Origin: Streptomyces sp. NK08204 | GTDB taxonomy: Bacteria > Actinomycetota > Actinomycetes > Streptomycetales > Streptomycetaceae | Length of the DNA: 64,000 nucleotides | NCBI RefSeq assembly: GCF_020400585.1 | Contig: NZ_JAINVF010000008.1 | Span: 216,638-280,637 of the forward strand | Reading direction: 5' to 3' | Shown here: one piece after another, positions 51,028-59,398 of the stretch | Layout of the letters: each line of letters starts with the position of its first letter | How positions within the stretch are numbered: the stretch's first letter is position 1 | Notes under the pieces: model-generated | Told to the model about the DNA's origin: nothing | Databases searched by the model: none | The model's input: only the letters and a program-made list of their open reading frames with translations | Translations under genes and position numbers: made by a program

Positions 51028-51230
51028 TGGACGCCGTCACGGCGGTCGCCGACCTGCCCGAGCAGAGCGACACCGACCCCAGCCGCCATCTGCGGGTACT
51101 GCCCGGCATACCGGTGCGGGACACGGTGCACCCCAGGGGCTACGGCCTGCGTACGCCGGGGCCCAACCCGTCGCCCACCGCCTCTTCCTGCCCGCGGGGC
51201 GCTGTCAGTCCCCGTTCATAGGATCACGGC

Positions 51231-51767
51231 ATGTCTGATGCCTTCACCGTCCTGTGGACCCATGACACGTGCCGTGCTCTGCGTAAAGCGGGTCGCGTGG
51301 GAGAGCCGCCGCCGGTGGCCTTCACCGGCGTACATTCCTCTCTGCCCGCCTGGTCGGGTGCTCGAGCCGGGGACGAGGTGTACGCGCTGCACGTCAACCG
51401 GTGCGCCGTGTACGTCGTGAGCCGGATGCGGGTGATCGACATGGAGCGGCGCGACTGCTGCGGCACGATGCCCACGTCGTGGCAGGACCCGGCGTTTCCC
51501 GGGCACGGAGACTGGTCGATGCTCGGTGCCGACGGCTGCGGCGCCGCGGCGGTGCACGTGGACGCGACGCCAGTACGGTTCGATATGCCGATACCCGGTG
51601 ATCTCCTGGCAAGGCTCACCTGGCGTAACCGCCGGGGCCAGACCCGTGGTCTGAAATATGTGGTGGACGGCCGCCTCGAGCGCTCGGTCAGCCTCCAGGG
51701 CTTCTACCGACTGACCTCCCATTCCGCTGATGAGTTGGCGGAGGCAATCGGCAGCGCCACCCCTTGA
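51231..51767 (+). CDS. Unknown protein, possibly EVE/PUA-like
   Basis: The 178-residue protein starts at ATG 51231. It contains PPVAFTGVHSSLPAWSGARA and then GDEVYALHVNRCAVYVVSRM near 46-66, a pattern reminiscent of small-molecule or modified-base-binding EVE/ASCH/PUA barrels (G-D-x-v-x ... y-v-v-s-r). The rest has many W, C and H residues (DCCGTMPTSWQDPAFPGHGD). It has no signal or membrane segment. I cannot name the family. Codon use is typical of the genome, so it is a real gene. No operon partner. Confidence 0.6.
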   Translation: MSDAFTVLWTHDTCRALRKAGRVGEPPPVAFTGVHSSLPAWSGARAGDEVYALHVNRCAVYVVSRMRVIDMERRDCCGTMPTSWQDPAFPGHGDWSMLGADGCGAAAVHVDATPVRFDMPIPGDLLARLTWRNRRGQTRGLKYVVDGRLERSVSLQGFYRLTSHSADELAEAIGSATP

Positions 51768-52233
51768 TCTCGGCAGACCTGCGGGTAACCGGGCCACACC
51801 CGCTACGCCTCGGGAGTCTTCGGCCCATGCGTCGTCGCGTGTGCCTCTCCGGCACGGCACCGCTCCTGATCACGCGGAAGAGCAGGGCTGGTTGCGCCGC
51901 AGGCACCCATCCAGGATCGGGGTTGGTAGGCCACTGGCCGACCACGAAGACGGTCGGCACCGTCTCATTGCCGTCGTTGACTGCCCTCGTCGCCCAGCGC
52001 GCGCCGACCGACGACGCGCTGCACTCCGGTGCGCACTTCCCGGCTCGCCAGTGTCATTCCGGCTTGAGGAGGCCCCGGGTTCCGGCGCGGGACGGCCCGG
52101 CCCCGCGGCTACCGGGACGACCTTCCGGCAGCAAGCTCAAGGGGCTTGGAAACAGCACGAGTTGTGTCGTGGGAATGCTCCGCATGTTCACAAGGTTGAC
52201 CCGCCAGACATTTGTCATCGGGAAGGGAACGGC
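51768..52233. other. Gene-free stretch
   Basis: No convincing frame, transposase trace or RNA was found. The right end has the GGGAAGGGAA ribosome binding site of the next gene. Confidence 0.5.
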
Positions 52234-52875
52234 ATGGGGACGCAGGTCAGGGAGCTCTACCTGAGCGTGGCGGACACGGCGGCGAAGCTGCTGGCCGCAC
52301 CGGAGGTCAGCGGCGGTTGGCACCAGCCCTCCGCACTGCCGAAGTTGAGTGTCCAGGGGCTGGCGGGACACCTGGCCGGGCAGGTCTTCTTCATCCCCAT
52401 GATGCTGGCGGAACCGGCACCTTCCGAGCCTGCCATCTCGATCCACGAGTACTACGCGCAGGTGAGTTGGATCGGCTCGGACCTCGACACACCGTTCAAC
52501 CAGGCCATCCGGTCTGGCGGCGAGGACGAGGCGGCTGACGGTCCCGCCGCGCTGGCCGCGCGAGTCGCAGCGTGCGTCGAGGAGTTGCGCGGCACCCTGC
52601 GCACCGCGCCGGATCGCCTGGTCCGCCGGCCCACCTGGGGGCCATGGTCGATCACCTTCGACGACTTCGTCACCAGTCGGCTCCTGGAACTCGTTGTCCA
52701 CTCCGACGACCTGGCGTACAGCGTCGGGCTGCCGACGCCCGAGTTCCCGGCCCAGGCCGTCGAGACGGTCGTGGATCTGCTGTCGCGGATCGCGCTGCGA
52801 CGACACGGCGCGACCGACGTCCTGCGCGCACTGAGCCGCGCCGAACGCGCACCAGCGTCCATCTCGGCGCTCTAG
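52234..52875 (+). CDS. Maleylpyruvate isomerase N-terminal domain (DinB-like) protein
   Basis: The 213-residue protein starts at ATG 52234. It is a second member of the mycothiol-linked DinB-like family in this window, shorter than the one at 2233. It has KLSVQGLAGHLAGQVFFIPM near 36-55 with the first metal-ligand histidine (GHLAGQ), a DFVTSRLLELVVHSDDLAYS motif near 145-164 with the next H and D, and a last helix. It lacks the C-terminal sterol-carrier-like domain. Likely a metal-dependent thiol-linked enzyme or detoxification protein; the substrate is unknown. Confidence 0.8.
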   Translation: MGTQVRELYLSVADTAAKLLAAPEVSGGWHQPSALPKLSVQGLAGHLAGQVFFIPMMLAEPAPSEPAISIHEYYAQVSWIGSDLDTPFNQAIRSGGEDEAADGPAALAARVAACVEELRGTLRTAPDRLVRRPTWGPWSITFDDFVTSRLLELVVHSDDLAYSVGLPTPEFPAQAVETVVDLLSRIALRRHGATDVLRALSRAERAPASISAL

Positions 52876-53060
52876 GAGCACGCCCCGCTGACTCACCGTC
52901 CTCGGGCAAGAGCGGCCTCACCACCACATTCTCGTCGCCCTCGTCGGTCCATCGGCTGGCCTGCCGCCCGGGCCACACAAGGCCCTGCTGAGCAGGCCGC
53001 CGCCGGCTGAGAGGTGGAGCCGGCCGCTTGTGCAGTCCTTTCCGACCGCGCAAGTACGTC

Positions 53061-53344
53061 TCATGTGCCGGTAACTCCGTCGATCTGCTCGTGGACGAGA
53101 TCGGCACGACCGTTGTGACGTGCGTATTCCTCGATCATGTGCGCCATGATCCAGCGCAGGGAGACTCCCTGATCGCCGACGTGACCGCTTCCTGTTCAGA
53201 CAGGCGGCCGGAGTCGCCTTGCGATGCGCCAGCGATCAGCTCACGGCCTCGAGCGCGCTCCGCTTGCCACGCAGCCGTCACCTCGTCGAGCCCTCGTTCC
53301 GACCGAAGCGCAAAGCCGTGAGGCGTCGCCCGGAAATCGTCCAC
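53061..53344 (-). pseudogene. DinB (DUF664-like) gene fragment
   Basis: The minus strand gives DDFRATPHGFALRSERGLDE and VTAAWQAERARGRELIAGA, then a frame change near 53160 leads to SLRWIMAHMIEEYARHNGRA and DLVHEQIDGVTGT before a TGA. This is the C-terminal half of a mini-DinB protein (usually SLRWI-x-x-HMIEEYARHNGHADLLRE). The N-terminal half is missing where an ISL3 remnant begins, so insertion probably truncated it. Confidence 0.65.
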
Positions 53345-53394
53345 CCGAGTGTGGTGTGGTCGACAGTGCTGCGCCGTGAACGAGGCACTGCCAC

Positions 53395-53580
53395 ATGGGG
53401 ATGAGTTGCCGTTCCCGTCGCTGGGCAGATCGGTGGCGGGCGCGGCCTGCCGGCCTCTCCCCGCTCTGGAACTCCGGCGTCGTTGAAGGCCACGTCAGCC
53501 GAATGAAGGTGCATGAGCATCAGACGTCGTGCGCAGGCCTCGAGTTGATCCGCAAGCGAATCCCGCATCTGTCAGATGGG
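53395..53580 (+). mobile_element. ISL3-family transposase C-terminal fragment
   Basis: The plus strand encodes LSPLWNSGVVEGHVSRMKVH and then AGLELIRKRI, the conserved end of ISL3 (IS204/IS1001/IS1165-type) transposases (W-S-S-G-V-V-E-G-H-V-N-R-I-K). Only about 60 codons remain. It abuts the truncated DinB gene. Confidence 0.7.
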
Positions 53581-53584
53581 CAAG

Positions 53585-54052
53585 TCAAGGGGTCTGTTCC
53601 GACGGCTGGTGCTCGTCATCGATTCTGAGAGGCGCTACGCCCAGAATCAGGTTCTCGAGGGCCTGCGGCATCGACCCGAAGCCAGCGACCCAGGTCTCGA
53701 CGACGTAGACCTCACTGTCCTCATCGATACCGAGGAAGAATCGGCCGTGATCAAGCTCGCCGAGCGGGAAGAGACGTTTCCCTATGGAGTCACTCCACTC
53801 CGAGAACCGGTCGTCCTCGCCCCAAGCCAACTCCGGATCCAGCTCGAACGACTCGCGGGCGCGGTTGATCCCGGGGCCACTGATGCTCACGGTCAGCCCC
53901 CCGAACTCCTCGAGAAAGGCATCCGCGGCGTCGTGCATGACGAGGCCCGCCTTCTCGAACCTGGACCGCCAACCGGTCGTTTCCACCCGCCGACCAGCCG
54001 TCCACCCCGAAGCCTCCAGCACCTCACGCACCTCTGGCGACCATCTGCTCAT
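53585..54052 (-). CDS. SUKH-3 domain immunity protein
   Basis: From the ATG 54052 the protein has 155 residues and matches the SUKH-3 family: MSRWSPEVREVLEASGWTAG (typical start), VMHDAADAFLEEFGGLTVSI near 52-71, RFFLGIDEDSEVYVVE near 114-129 and ALENLILGVAPLRI near the end. SUKH proteins neutralise toxins of polymorphic-toxin systems by binding. No toxin or secretion gene is beside it; the SUKH-1 remnant at 28.6 kb is far away. It may be an orphan immunity gene that protects against toxins of other strains. Confidence 0.85.
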   Translation of the reverse strand: MSRWSPEVREVLEASGWTAGRRVETTGWRSRFEKAGLVMHDAADAFLEEFGGLTVSISGPGINRARESFELDPELAWGEDDRFSEWSDSIGKRLFPLGELDHGRFFLGIDEDSEVYVVETWVAGFGSMPQALENLILGVAPLRIDDEHQPSEQTP

Positions 54053-54214
54053 GTCCGGCCCCGACTCCTCGGCTTCAAGTGAACGGCGGTTCATCCCAGC
54101 AGAAGACCCAGGGAGAACTCCCCGTGCCTGGGCTCGACGGCTGCCGGCGGTCCAGCAGACATGCTGCCATGTCGCCATGCGCCCGCCCCGGGAGACCGCG
54201 GAGCCCGGACGGGC

Positions 54215-54411
54215 TTCCGAGCTGATCACCGTCGGCGGCAGCCGGATACCCGTCTTCGCCTTCCGAGTACGCGAGGGCAGCGACCACTTCAGCGTGTCCG
54301 ACGTGTCCGCCGACCGCGCGAACACGGCTGGCTCGTGCCGGCGTACACCTCCCGAAGAACCGCACCGACCTCGCCGTCCTGCGTATCGTGGCCCCCCAGG
54401 GCAGCCCATAG
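54215..54411 (+). pseudogene. Glutamate decarboxylase C-terminal remnant
   Basis: In three plus-strand frames one finds GGSRIPVFAFRVREGSDHFS, then REHGWLVPAYT, then LPKNRTDLAVLRIV and a TAG at 54409-54411. These correspond to the end of PLP-dependent glutamate decarboxylase (REHGWLVPAYTFPKN-x-x-D-LAVLRIV). The rest of the gene is absent, and at least two frameshifts are present. Confidence 0.65.
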
Positions 54412-54471
54412 GGCTCCCGGCTCCTGTGCCCCGCACCGAGGCCGGCTGTCTGGCAACCAAGGAGGAAGTCC

Positions 54472-55341
54472 ATGTGCCGCCTGTTCGGCCTCACCAGTGC
54501 GCCGCGACGCACCCGCGCCACCTTCTGGCTTCTGGACGCCCCCGACAGCCTCAGCCGGCAGAGCCACCGCGACCCCGACGGAACCGGTCTGGGCTACTTC
54601 GACGCGGGGGGTGCCCCGCACATCGACAAAGCCCCGATCGCGGCTTACCACGACCGAGCCTTCGCCGAGGAGGCGCGGGAGGTGGAGTCGGCGACCTTCG
54701 TTGCCCATGTGCGCTTCGCCTCCACCGGCAGCCTGGACATCCACAACACCCATCCCTTCGAGCAGGACGGACGGCTCTTCGCGCACAACGGGGTCATCGA
54801 GGGCCTCGACCAGCTCGACAACCACCTGGGCGAGGACCGTTCGCTGGTCCAGGGCGACACTGACTCCGAGCGATTCTTCGCCCTGATCACCCGTGAGACC
54901 CGACGGCACGACGGTGACGTCACCGCGGGCATCCGGCAGGCCGCCCGCTGGATCGCCGCGAACCTCCCTGTCTACGCAGTGAACCTGATCCTCATCACCC
55001 CGAGAGAGCTGTGGGCGCTGCGCTACCCGGACACGCACGACCTGTACGTCCTCGAGCGCCCGGCCGGCGGCCAGCACGGCAGCCGCCACCTCGACCACAG
55101 CGGCAGCCACGGCCGCATGCGCATCCACTCGGCGCACCTTGCGGATCAGGCCGCGGTCGTCGTCGCCAGCGAACGCATGGACGACAATCCCCACTGGCGC
55201 CCGTTGGAACCCGGTGAACTGCTCCACGTCGACCCCGACCTGCACATCACCCACCAGATCGTCCTGCCGGATCCTCCGGCACACCAGCTCACCCTCGACG
55301 ACCTGCACCCCGGCGCCGCCGCCTCCCAGAAAGCCGCCTGA
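54472..55341 (+). CDS. Class II glutamine amidotransferase (Ntn-hydrolase)
   Basis: The 289-residue protein begins Met-Cys-Arg (MCRLFGLTSAPRRTRATFW), placing the catalytic Cys2 at the N-terminus after methionine removal, as in the YafJ/EgtC-like group. Other motifs are DPDGTGLGYFD (near 34-44), TFVAHVRFASTGSLDIHNTHPF (near 75-96), LFAHNGVI (near 102) and GDTDSERFFALI (near 128-139). It should release ammonia from glutamine or cleave a gamma-glutamyl amide (as EgtC does in ergothioneine synthesis), but no egt genes are adjacent. It starts at ATG 54472 with AAGGAGGAAG upstream. Confidence 0.9.
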   Translation: MCRLFGLTSAPRRTRATFWLLDAPDSLSRQSHRDPDGTGLGYFDAGGAPHIDKAPIAAYHDRAFAEEAREVESATFVAHVRFASTGSLDIHNTHPFEQDGRLFAHNGVIEGLDQLDNHLGEDRSLVQGDTDSERFFALITRETRRHDGDVTAGIRQAARWIAANLPVYAVNLILITPRELWALRYPDTHDLYVLERPAGGQHGSRHLDHSGSHGRMRIHSAHLADQAAVVVASERMDDNPHWRPLEPGELLHVDPDLHITHQIVLPDPPAHQLTLDDLHPGAAASQKAA

Positions 55342-55384
55342 CTCGCGCCGGAGGAGGCGACCGTGACCGCCTGACGAAGCAGTG

Positions 55385-55810
55385 GCAGGACGACCATGCC
55401 GCCTTCCAGTAGCGCGACTTGCCGCAGACCGACTACGTGTACGTGGGCCGACGGGGTGCACGCGAAGGTACGGCTCGGCCAGGCGCACTCGTGCGTGCGT
55501 GTCCTGCTCGGCGTACGCCTGGACGGCACCATGGAGCTGATCGCGTTGGCGGAGGGGCTGTGCGGGCCCGCCGAGTCATGGGCCGACCTGCTGCGCGACT
55601 GCCGCAGGCGCGGCATGCGCGACACCGGGGTGGTTGCAGCGAAGTCCGCACAGCCCGGCGCGACGAAGTAGATGCGAGAGATCTGCACCAAGGACCGGGC
55701 GGCCCACGCCGAGAAGGCGATCGAGGCATGCGCGAAGACCTACGGCGCGAAGTTCCCCAAGGCCATCGCAAAGATCACCGACGACCGGGCAGAGCTGCCG
55801 GCTGCGGGTG
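55385..55810 (+). mobile_element. IS256-family transposase pseudogene
   Basis: The plus strand encodes WADGVHAKVRLGQAHSCVRV, VRLDGTMELIALAEGL and ESWADLLRDCRRRGMR (the first catalytic aspartate region of mutator-type transposases), then after a deletion EICTKDRAAHAEKAIEACAK and TYGAKFPKAIAKITDDRAEL from a later part. The N-terminus and the C-terminal third are missing. It follows the amidotransferase gene by 44 bp. Confidence 0.8.
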
Positions 55811-55859
55811 TCCGGCACGGCTCCGGCCGAACGTCCTCGATCGCTCCCGGCGTCACTCG

Positions 55860-56510
55860 TTGGGGCGAAGAGACGTCAAGGGTACGCAGGATCCGGGTGA
55901 CGTCCGCGCGGGCGGAGCGACGGCGTGCCCGTGCCGAGAGGTGGGCAGGCGCCGATACACGGCTGCTGCCTGCGTTTTCCCCGCGAACTGCCGACAGCGG
56001 GCAAGGTCGCTGTGGTGTCGTTGCGGGTGCGCGGTTCATCCGTGTGGAGGGAGGTCCGCCCGCGCTGGACGTCTGCCGAGCAGGTGCCCGGACTCGCCCA
56101 CCGGTTCGTTCGGCGGACCGAACGGCTGCGGCCGGCGCTGGTCACGATCTCGCGTTCGAGGGGCGGAGCGGAGCCTGGATGGTGGACGCTCGCGGGGGAC
56201 AGGTCATCCGGAACACCTTGCGGAGACCGATCACCCTGCTGCCGGATCCCACCTACCGCCTCGCCCGGGTGGTCGGCGTGGACGAATACGCGCTCAGCCC
56301 AAGGGCCGGATCTGGGGACTGCGCTCGTCGTCGACGTCGAGCCACGTCGCCCGGTGAACCTCCCGCCGGACCGGAAGGCGGACACGTCGCGGCCTGGCTG
56401 TCCGAGTGGCCCGGGCTCGAGATCATCTGCCGGGACCGTGCCCTGTTCTGTGCCGAGGGCGCCACCCACCCTCACGGTCAAGGCTCCGCAGTGGTGTCGG
56501 CGGAGGCGAA
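55860..56510 (+). mobile_element. ISL3-family transposase pseudogene
   Basis: In mixed frames the plus strand shows VRRFV-like and SAEQVPGLAHRFVRRTERLR, VVGVDEYALSP, LVVDVEPRRPVNLPPDRKAD, AAWLSEWPGLEIICRDRALF and CAEGATHPHG. They are the N-terminal and catalytic regions of an ISL3 transposase (VDEYA, VDVETRRPVDLLPDRE, VICRDRA-x-x-FAEGA). Several frameshifts break it and the C-terminal part is missing. The fragment at 53395-53580 is a C-terminal piece of the same family and might come from the same insertion. Confidence 0.8.
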
Positions 56511-56555
56511 GGGTGCTGGTGTCGGTCGTGCGGCACCGCGCACAGCCGGAGGAGG

Positions 56556-57173
56556 CTACCCGCGGTGCCCCCTGGTCCGGGCGTGCTGCAGCTTGCGGGT
56601 GAAGCGGTGCATGTGCGGGTCGAGCAACTCGGCCGGTTCCTCGAGCACCTGCTCGTCGGTGAGCCACCGGATTTCGTTGAACTCACCTTGGTCGTAGGAG
56701 GTGATCGTGTGGCGATCGGCATTGAGGAGGTACCAGAGCGAGACGTCGGTGTGCGCGCTCTGCCCTCGGGTTCGGGTGACGGTGAGGAAGAGGGGATGCT
56801 CGCCGGTGATCGGCGATGCCATGGCTTCGATGCCCAACTCCTCGTGGCATTCGCGGACCACCGTGGCCCACGGGTCCTCACCCGGCTCGACGTGTCCTCC
56901 GGCCGGCAGCCACAGGCCCGCCTTGCGGTGCGCGACCAGCAGCAGCCGCCCCCGCGTGTTGTCGAGTACGACGAAGTAGCTCACCAAGTGCATCGCCGGA
57001 ACATCGGGCTTGCGGGTCCGGTAGACCGGGGCTCCGCCTGCGATCCACCGCGTGGCGGTCGCCAGATGGATGCGCTCCAGCTCGTCCCAGGGTTCGATGC
57101 CACCGAGCAGTTGGAGAAGGCGGGCACGCGGCTGCTCGTCAGGGGCGGTGAGCAGGTGATCGGTCGAGGTCAT
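56556..57173 (-). CDS. NUDIX hydrolase
   Basis: From ATG 57173 the protein has 205 residues. The NUDIX box GGHVEPGEDPWATVVRECHEELG (near 100-122) agrees with the consensus. Upstream is the strand YFVVLDNTRGRLLLVAHRK and downstream a loop HTDVSLWYLL of the substrate pocket. The N-terminal 60 residues form a helical extension (ARLLQLLGGIEPWDELERIH), common in a Streptomyces NUDIX subgroup. It would hydrolyse a nucleotide-linked phosphoanhydride. It ends 45 bp from the ISL3 remnant. Confidence 0.9.
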   Translation of the reverse strand: MTSTDHLLTAPDEQPRARLLQLLGGIEPWDELERIHLATATRWIAGGAPVYRTRKPDVPAMHLVSYFVVLDNTRGRLLLVAHRKAGLWLPAGGHVEPGEDPWATVVRECHEELGIEAMASPITGEHPLFLTVTRTRGQSAHTDVSLWYLLNADRHTITSYDQGEFNEIRWLTDEQVLEEPAELLDPHMHRFTRKLQHARTRGHRG

Positions 57174-57363
57174 CTGTGCATGCTGGCAGGAGCCGCTGAC
57201 AACCGTGCTCGACCGACGCCATCCCTCGCGGGCACCTGGAGAGGAGAGCGGCAGGACGGCGGCGCCTGGCATACGACCGGTCCGGTGGGAGCCATCCCAG
57301 AGGGAGGAGACCGCCGTCTTCCGGCGGCGTTCGAGGAAGCCTCGGATTCCGCACGCGCTCGGG

Positions 57364-58002
57364 TCAGCGGCGGATGAGACCGAGGGCGGTGGCGGTGGCG
57401 ACGGCGGCGGTGCGCGAGTCGACGCCGAGCTTGACGTAGATGCGGGCCAGGTGGGACTTGACGGTGCCTTCGGTCAGGTGGAGGCGGTCACCGATGCCCT
57501 GGTTGGACAGGCCGTCGGCGACCAGGGTGAGGACTTCGGTTTCGCGCCGGGTCAGGGAGGTGCCGGGGGTGCGCAGCCGGTTCATCAGCCGGTCTGCGAC
57601 GGTGGGGGCGAGGGTGGTGCGTCCGGCGGCGGCGGTGCGTACGGCGGCGGCCAGGTCTTCGGGCGGGGCGTCCTTGAGGAGGTAGCCGGTGGCGCCGGCT
57701 TCGATGGCGGGCAGGGTGTCGGCGTCGGAGTCGTAGGTGGTGACGATCAGCACGCGGGGTGCGCCCGGTCGGGCGGTGATCTGGGCGGTGGCTTCGGCGC
57801 CGCCCATGCCCTTGCCGAACTGCAGGTCCATGAGGACGACGTCGATGTCGCCTTCCGCGGCGCGGGTGACGGCGTCCTCGGCGGTGGCTGCTTCGGCCAC
57901 GACGACGAGGCCGGGTTCGGTCTCCAGCACCGCGCGCAGCCCGGCGCGTACGACGGGGTGGTCGTCGGCCAGGAGGAGGCGGATGGATGCGGCGTCGGTC
58001 AC
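57364..58002 (-). CDS. LuxR-type response regulator (NarL/FixJ family)
   Basis: The 212-residue protein has a receiver domain (residues 1-120): the acidic pair in LLADDHPVVRAGLRAVL, the phosphoacceptor aspartate in DIDVVLMDLQFGKG near 57, and the K in YLLKDAPPEDLA near 108. Then comes a LuxR helix-turn-helix (about 145-208; LTRRETEVLTLVADGLSNQG and GTVKSHLARIYVKLGV). It starts at the GTG that overlaps the stop of the sensor kinase (GTGA). Phosphorylated by the kinase, it probably controls the ABC genes on the other side of the divergent gap. Confidence 0.95.
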   Translation of the reverse strand: MTDAASIRLLLADDHPVVRAGLRAVLETEPGLVVVAEAATAEDAVTRAAEGDIDVVLMDLQFGKGMGGAEATAQITARPGAPRVLIVTTYDSDADTLPAIEAGATGYLLKDAPPEDLAAAVRTAAAGRTTLAPTVADRLMNRLRTPGTSLTRRETEVLTLVADGLSNQGIGDRLHLTEGTVKSHLARIYVKLGVDSRTAAVATATALGLIRR

Positions 58003-59225
58003 GGGCGGGCCTCGGTCTCGGACTCGGTCTTGGTGGGCGGGCTGAGGGGGAGCTGGGCGGCCAGGGCGGTGCCGTGGCCAGGGGCGGACTCGATGGCAAG
58101 GGTGCCGCCGAGGGCGTTCATGCGGGCGCGCATGGCCGCCAGGCCGAAGCCGCCGCTTTCGGGGTCGGGGGCGGGCAGCTGCTCGGGGTCGAAGCCGTGC
58201 CCGTTGTCGACGATGTCGAGGTCGATGCGGTCACCGCGGTAGCTGAGGGTGATCTCGGCGGTGGTGGCGTGGGCGTGGCGGACGGTGTTGGCGAGAGCTG
58301 ACTGGGCGATGCGCAGGAAGGCGACCTCGTAGGCAGTCGGCAGCGGTGCGGGGTCGCCGGCGAGGTGGAAGCGGGCGGTGAGGCGGTGTCGGGCGCTGGT
58401 GGTGGTGCACAGCCGTTTCAGGGCGTCGGCCAGCGTGGTGCCTTCCAAGGTCGGCGGGGTGAGGGCGGCGACGAAGCGGCGGGCCTCGGCGAGGTTGTCC
58501 ACGGCTGCCTGGCGGGCCGCATCGACGTGGCGGGTGGCGATGTCTGGCTGGCCGGGCAGGGCGCGTTCGGCGGCGCGCAGCAGCAGCTGGATGCTGGAGA
58601 GCCCCTGGGCGAGGGTGTCGTGGATCTCGCGGGCCAGGCGTTCGCGTTCGGCCAGTACACCAGCGGTGTGCTGAGCTTCGGCCAGGTCGGCGCGGGTGGC
58701 GGTGAGTTCCTCGATCAGCTGTCTGCGCTGTTCGCTCTCCCGGTACAGGGCCTGGTACCCCCACACCACGGCGACGGCGACGGCGGCACCGAGCGCGGGG
58801 CCGATCGCCATGGCCGGGCTGAAGGTGTGCTGGTGGGCGGCGAAGCCGGCGATGGCAGCCATCGCGGTGGTCATCACTGCGGCGAGCCCGGCGCGGCGGG
58901 GCAGCAGGTGGAGCTGGAGGAAGTACAGCGGGAAGGCCACCCATACGCCGTCGGGGGACAGGGCCAGCAGCACCAGCCACGCGGCGCCTGTGGCAGCCAG
59001 CCACCAGGCGGCGGCGGGACGGGAGCGGCGTACGCGGGGCAGGAGCGGCCCGGCGGCGTACACCGCGGCGCATGCCGCGGCTGCGGCGACGATCAGTCCG
59101 GCGTGGGGTCGGCTGTCGGTCACGGCCCGGCCGGCGGCCAGGGTGAGCAGACCGATGATCAGCAGGTGCAGGCACCAGGCCAGGGCCCGGGTGGTCGGAG
59201 TCAGGGCGGGAGCAGCGGTGTTCAC
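57999..59225 (-). CDS. Sensor histidine kinase (HisKA_3 type)
   Basis: The GTG at 59225 gives a 408-residue protein; it is preferred because the longer frame upstream lacks coding character. There are five to six membrane segments in residues 10-170 (for example ALAWCLHLLIIGLLTLAAGR, LIVAAAAACAAVYAAGPLL, MAAIAGFAAH). A helix follows, then the HisKA_3 phosphoacceptor histidine in ERERLAREIHDTLAQGLSSI near 198-217 and a HATPase_c domain (ANTVRHAHA N-box, DIVDNGHGFDP, GFGLAAMRARMNALGG G-box). It autophosphorylates and passes phosphate to the response regulator. The signal is unknown but could be a membrane-active compound. Confidence 0.95.
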   Translation of the reverse strand: MNTAAPALTPTTRALAWCLHLLIIGLLTLAAGRAVTDSRPHAGLIVAAAAACAAVYAAGPLLPRVRRSRPAAAWWLAATGAAWLVLLALSPDGVWVAFPLYFLQLHLLPRRAGLAAVMTTAMAAIAGFAAHQHTFSPAMAIGPALGAAVAVAVVWGYQALYRESEQRRQLIEELTATRADLAEAQHTAGVLAERERLAREIHDTLAQGLSSIQLLLRAAERALPGQPDIATRHVDAARQAAVDNLAEARRFVAALTPPTLEGTTLADALKRLCTTTSARHRLTARFHLAGDPAPLPTAYEVAFLRIAQSALANTVRHAHATTAEITLSYRGDRIDLDIVDNGHGFDPEQLPAPDPESGGFGLAAMRARMNALGGTLAIESAPGHGTALAAQLPLSPPTKTESETEARP

Positions 59226-59398
59226 AGTGCGTCCCAGGATACGGAGGCAGGCATCCGAGGGGCCTCCATCGAAAGTTACAACCCGTGTGCCGCCTTTCGG
59301 CCCGCGAAGTGCCGTCGTGCGCCAGACGCGCGCATGGGGGACCGGCGGCGATGGTGGAGGCATACCGCTTCCACTGCTGGAAAGGACAGGCCAAGGCC

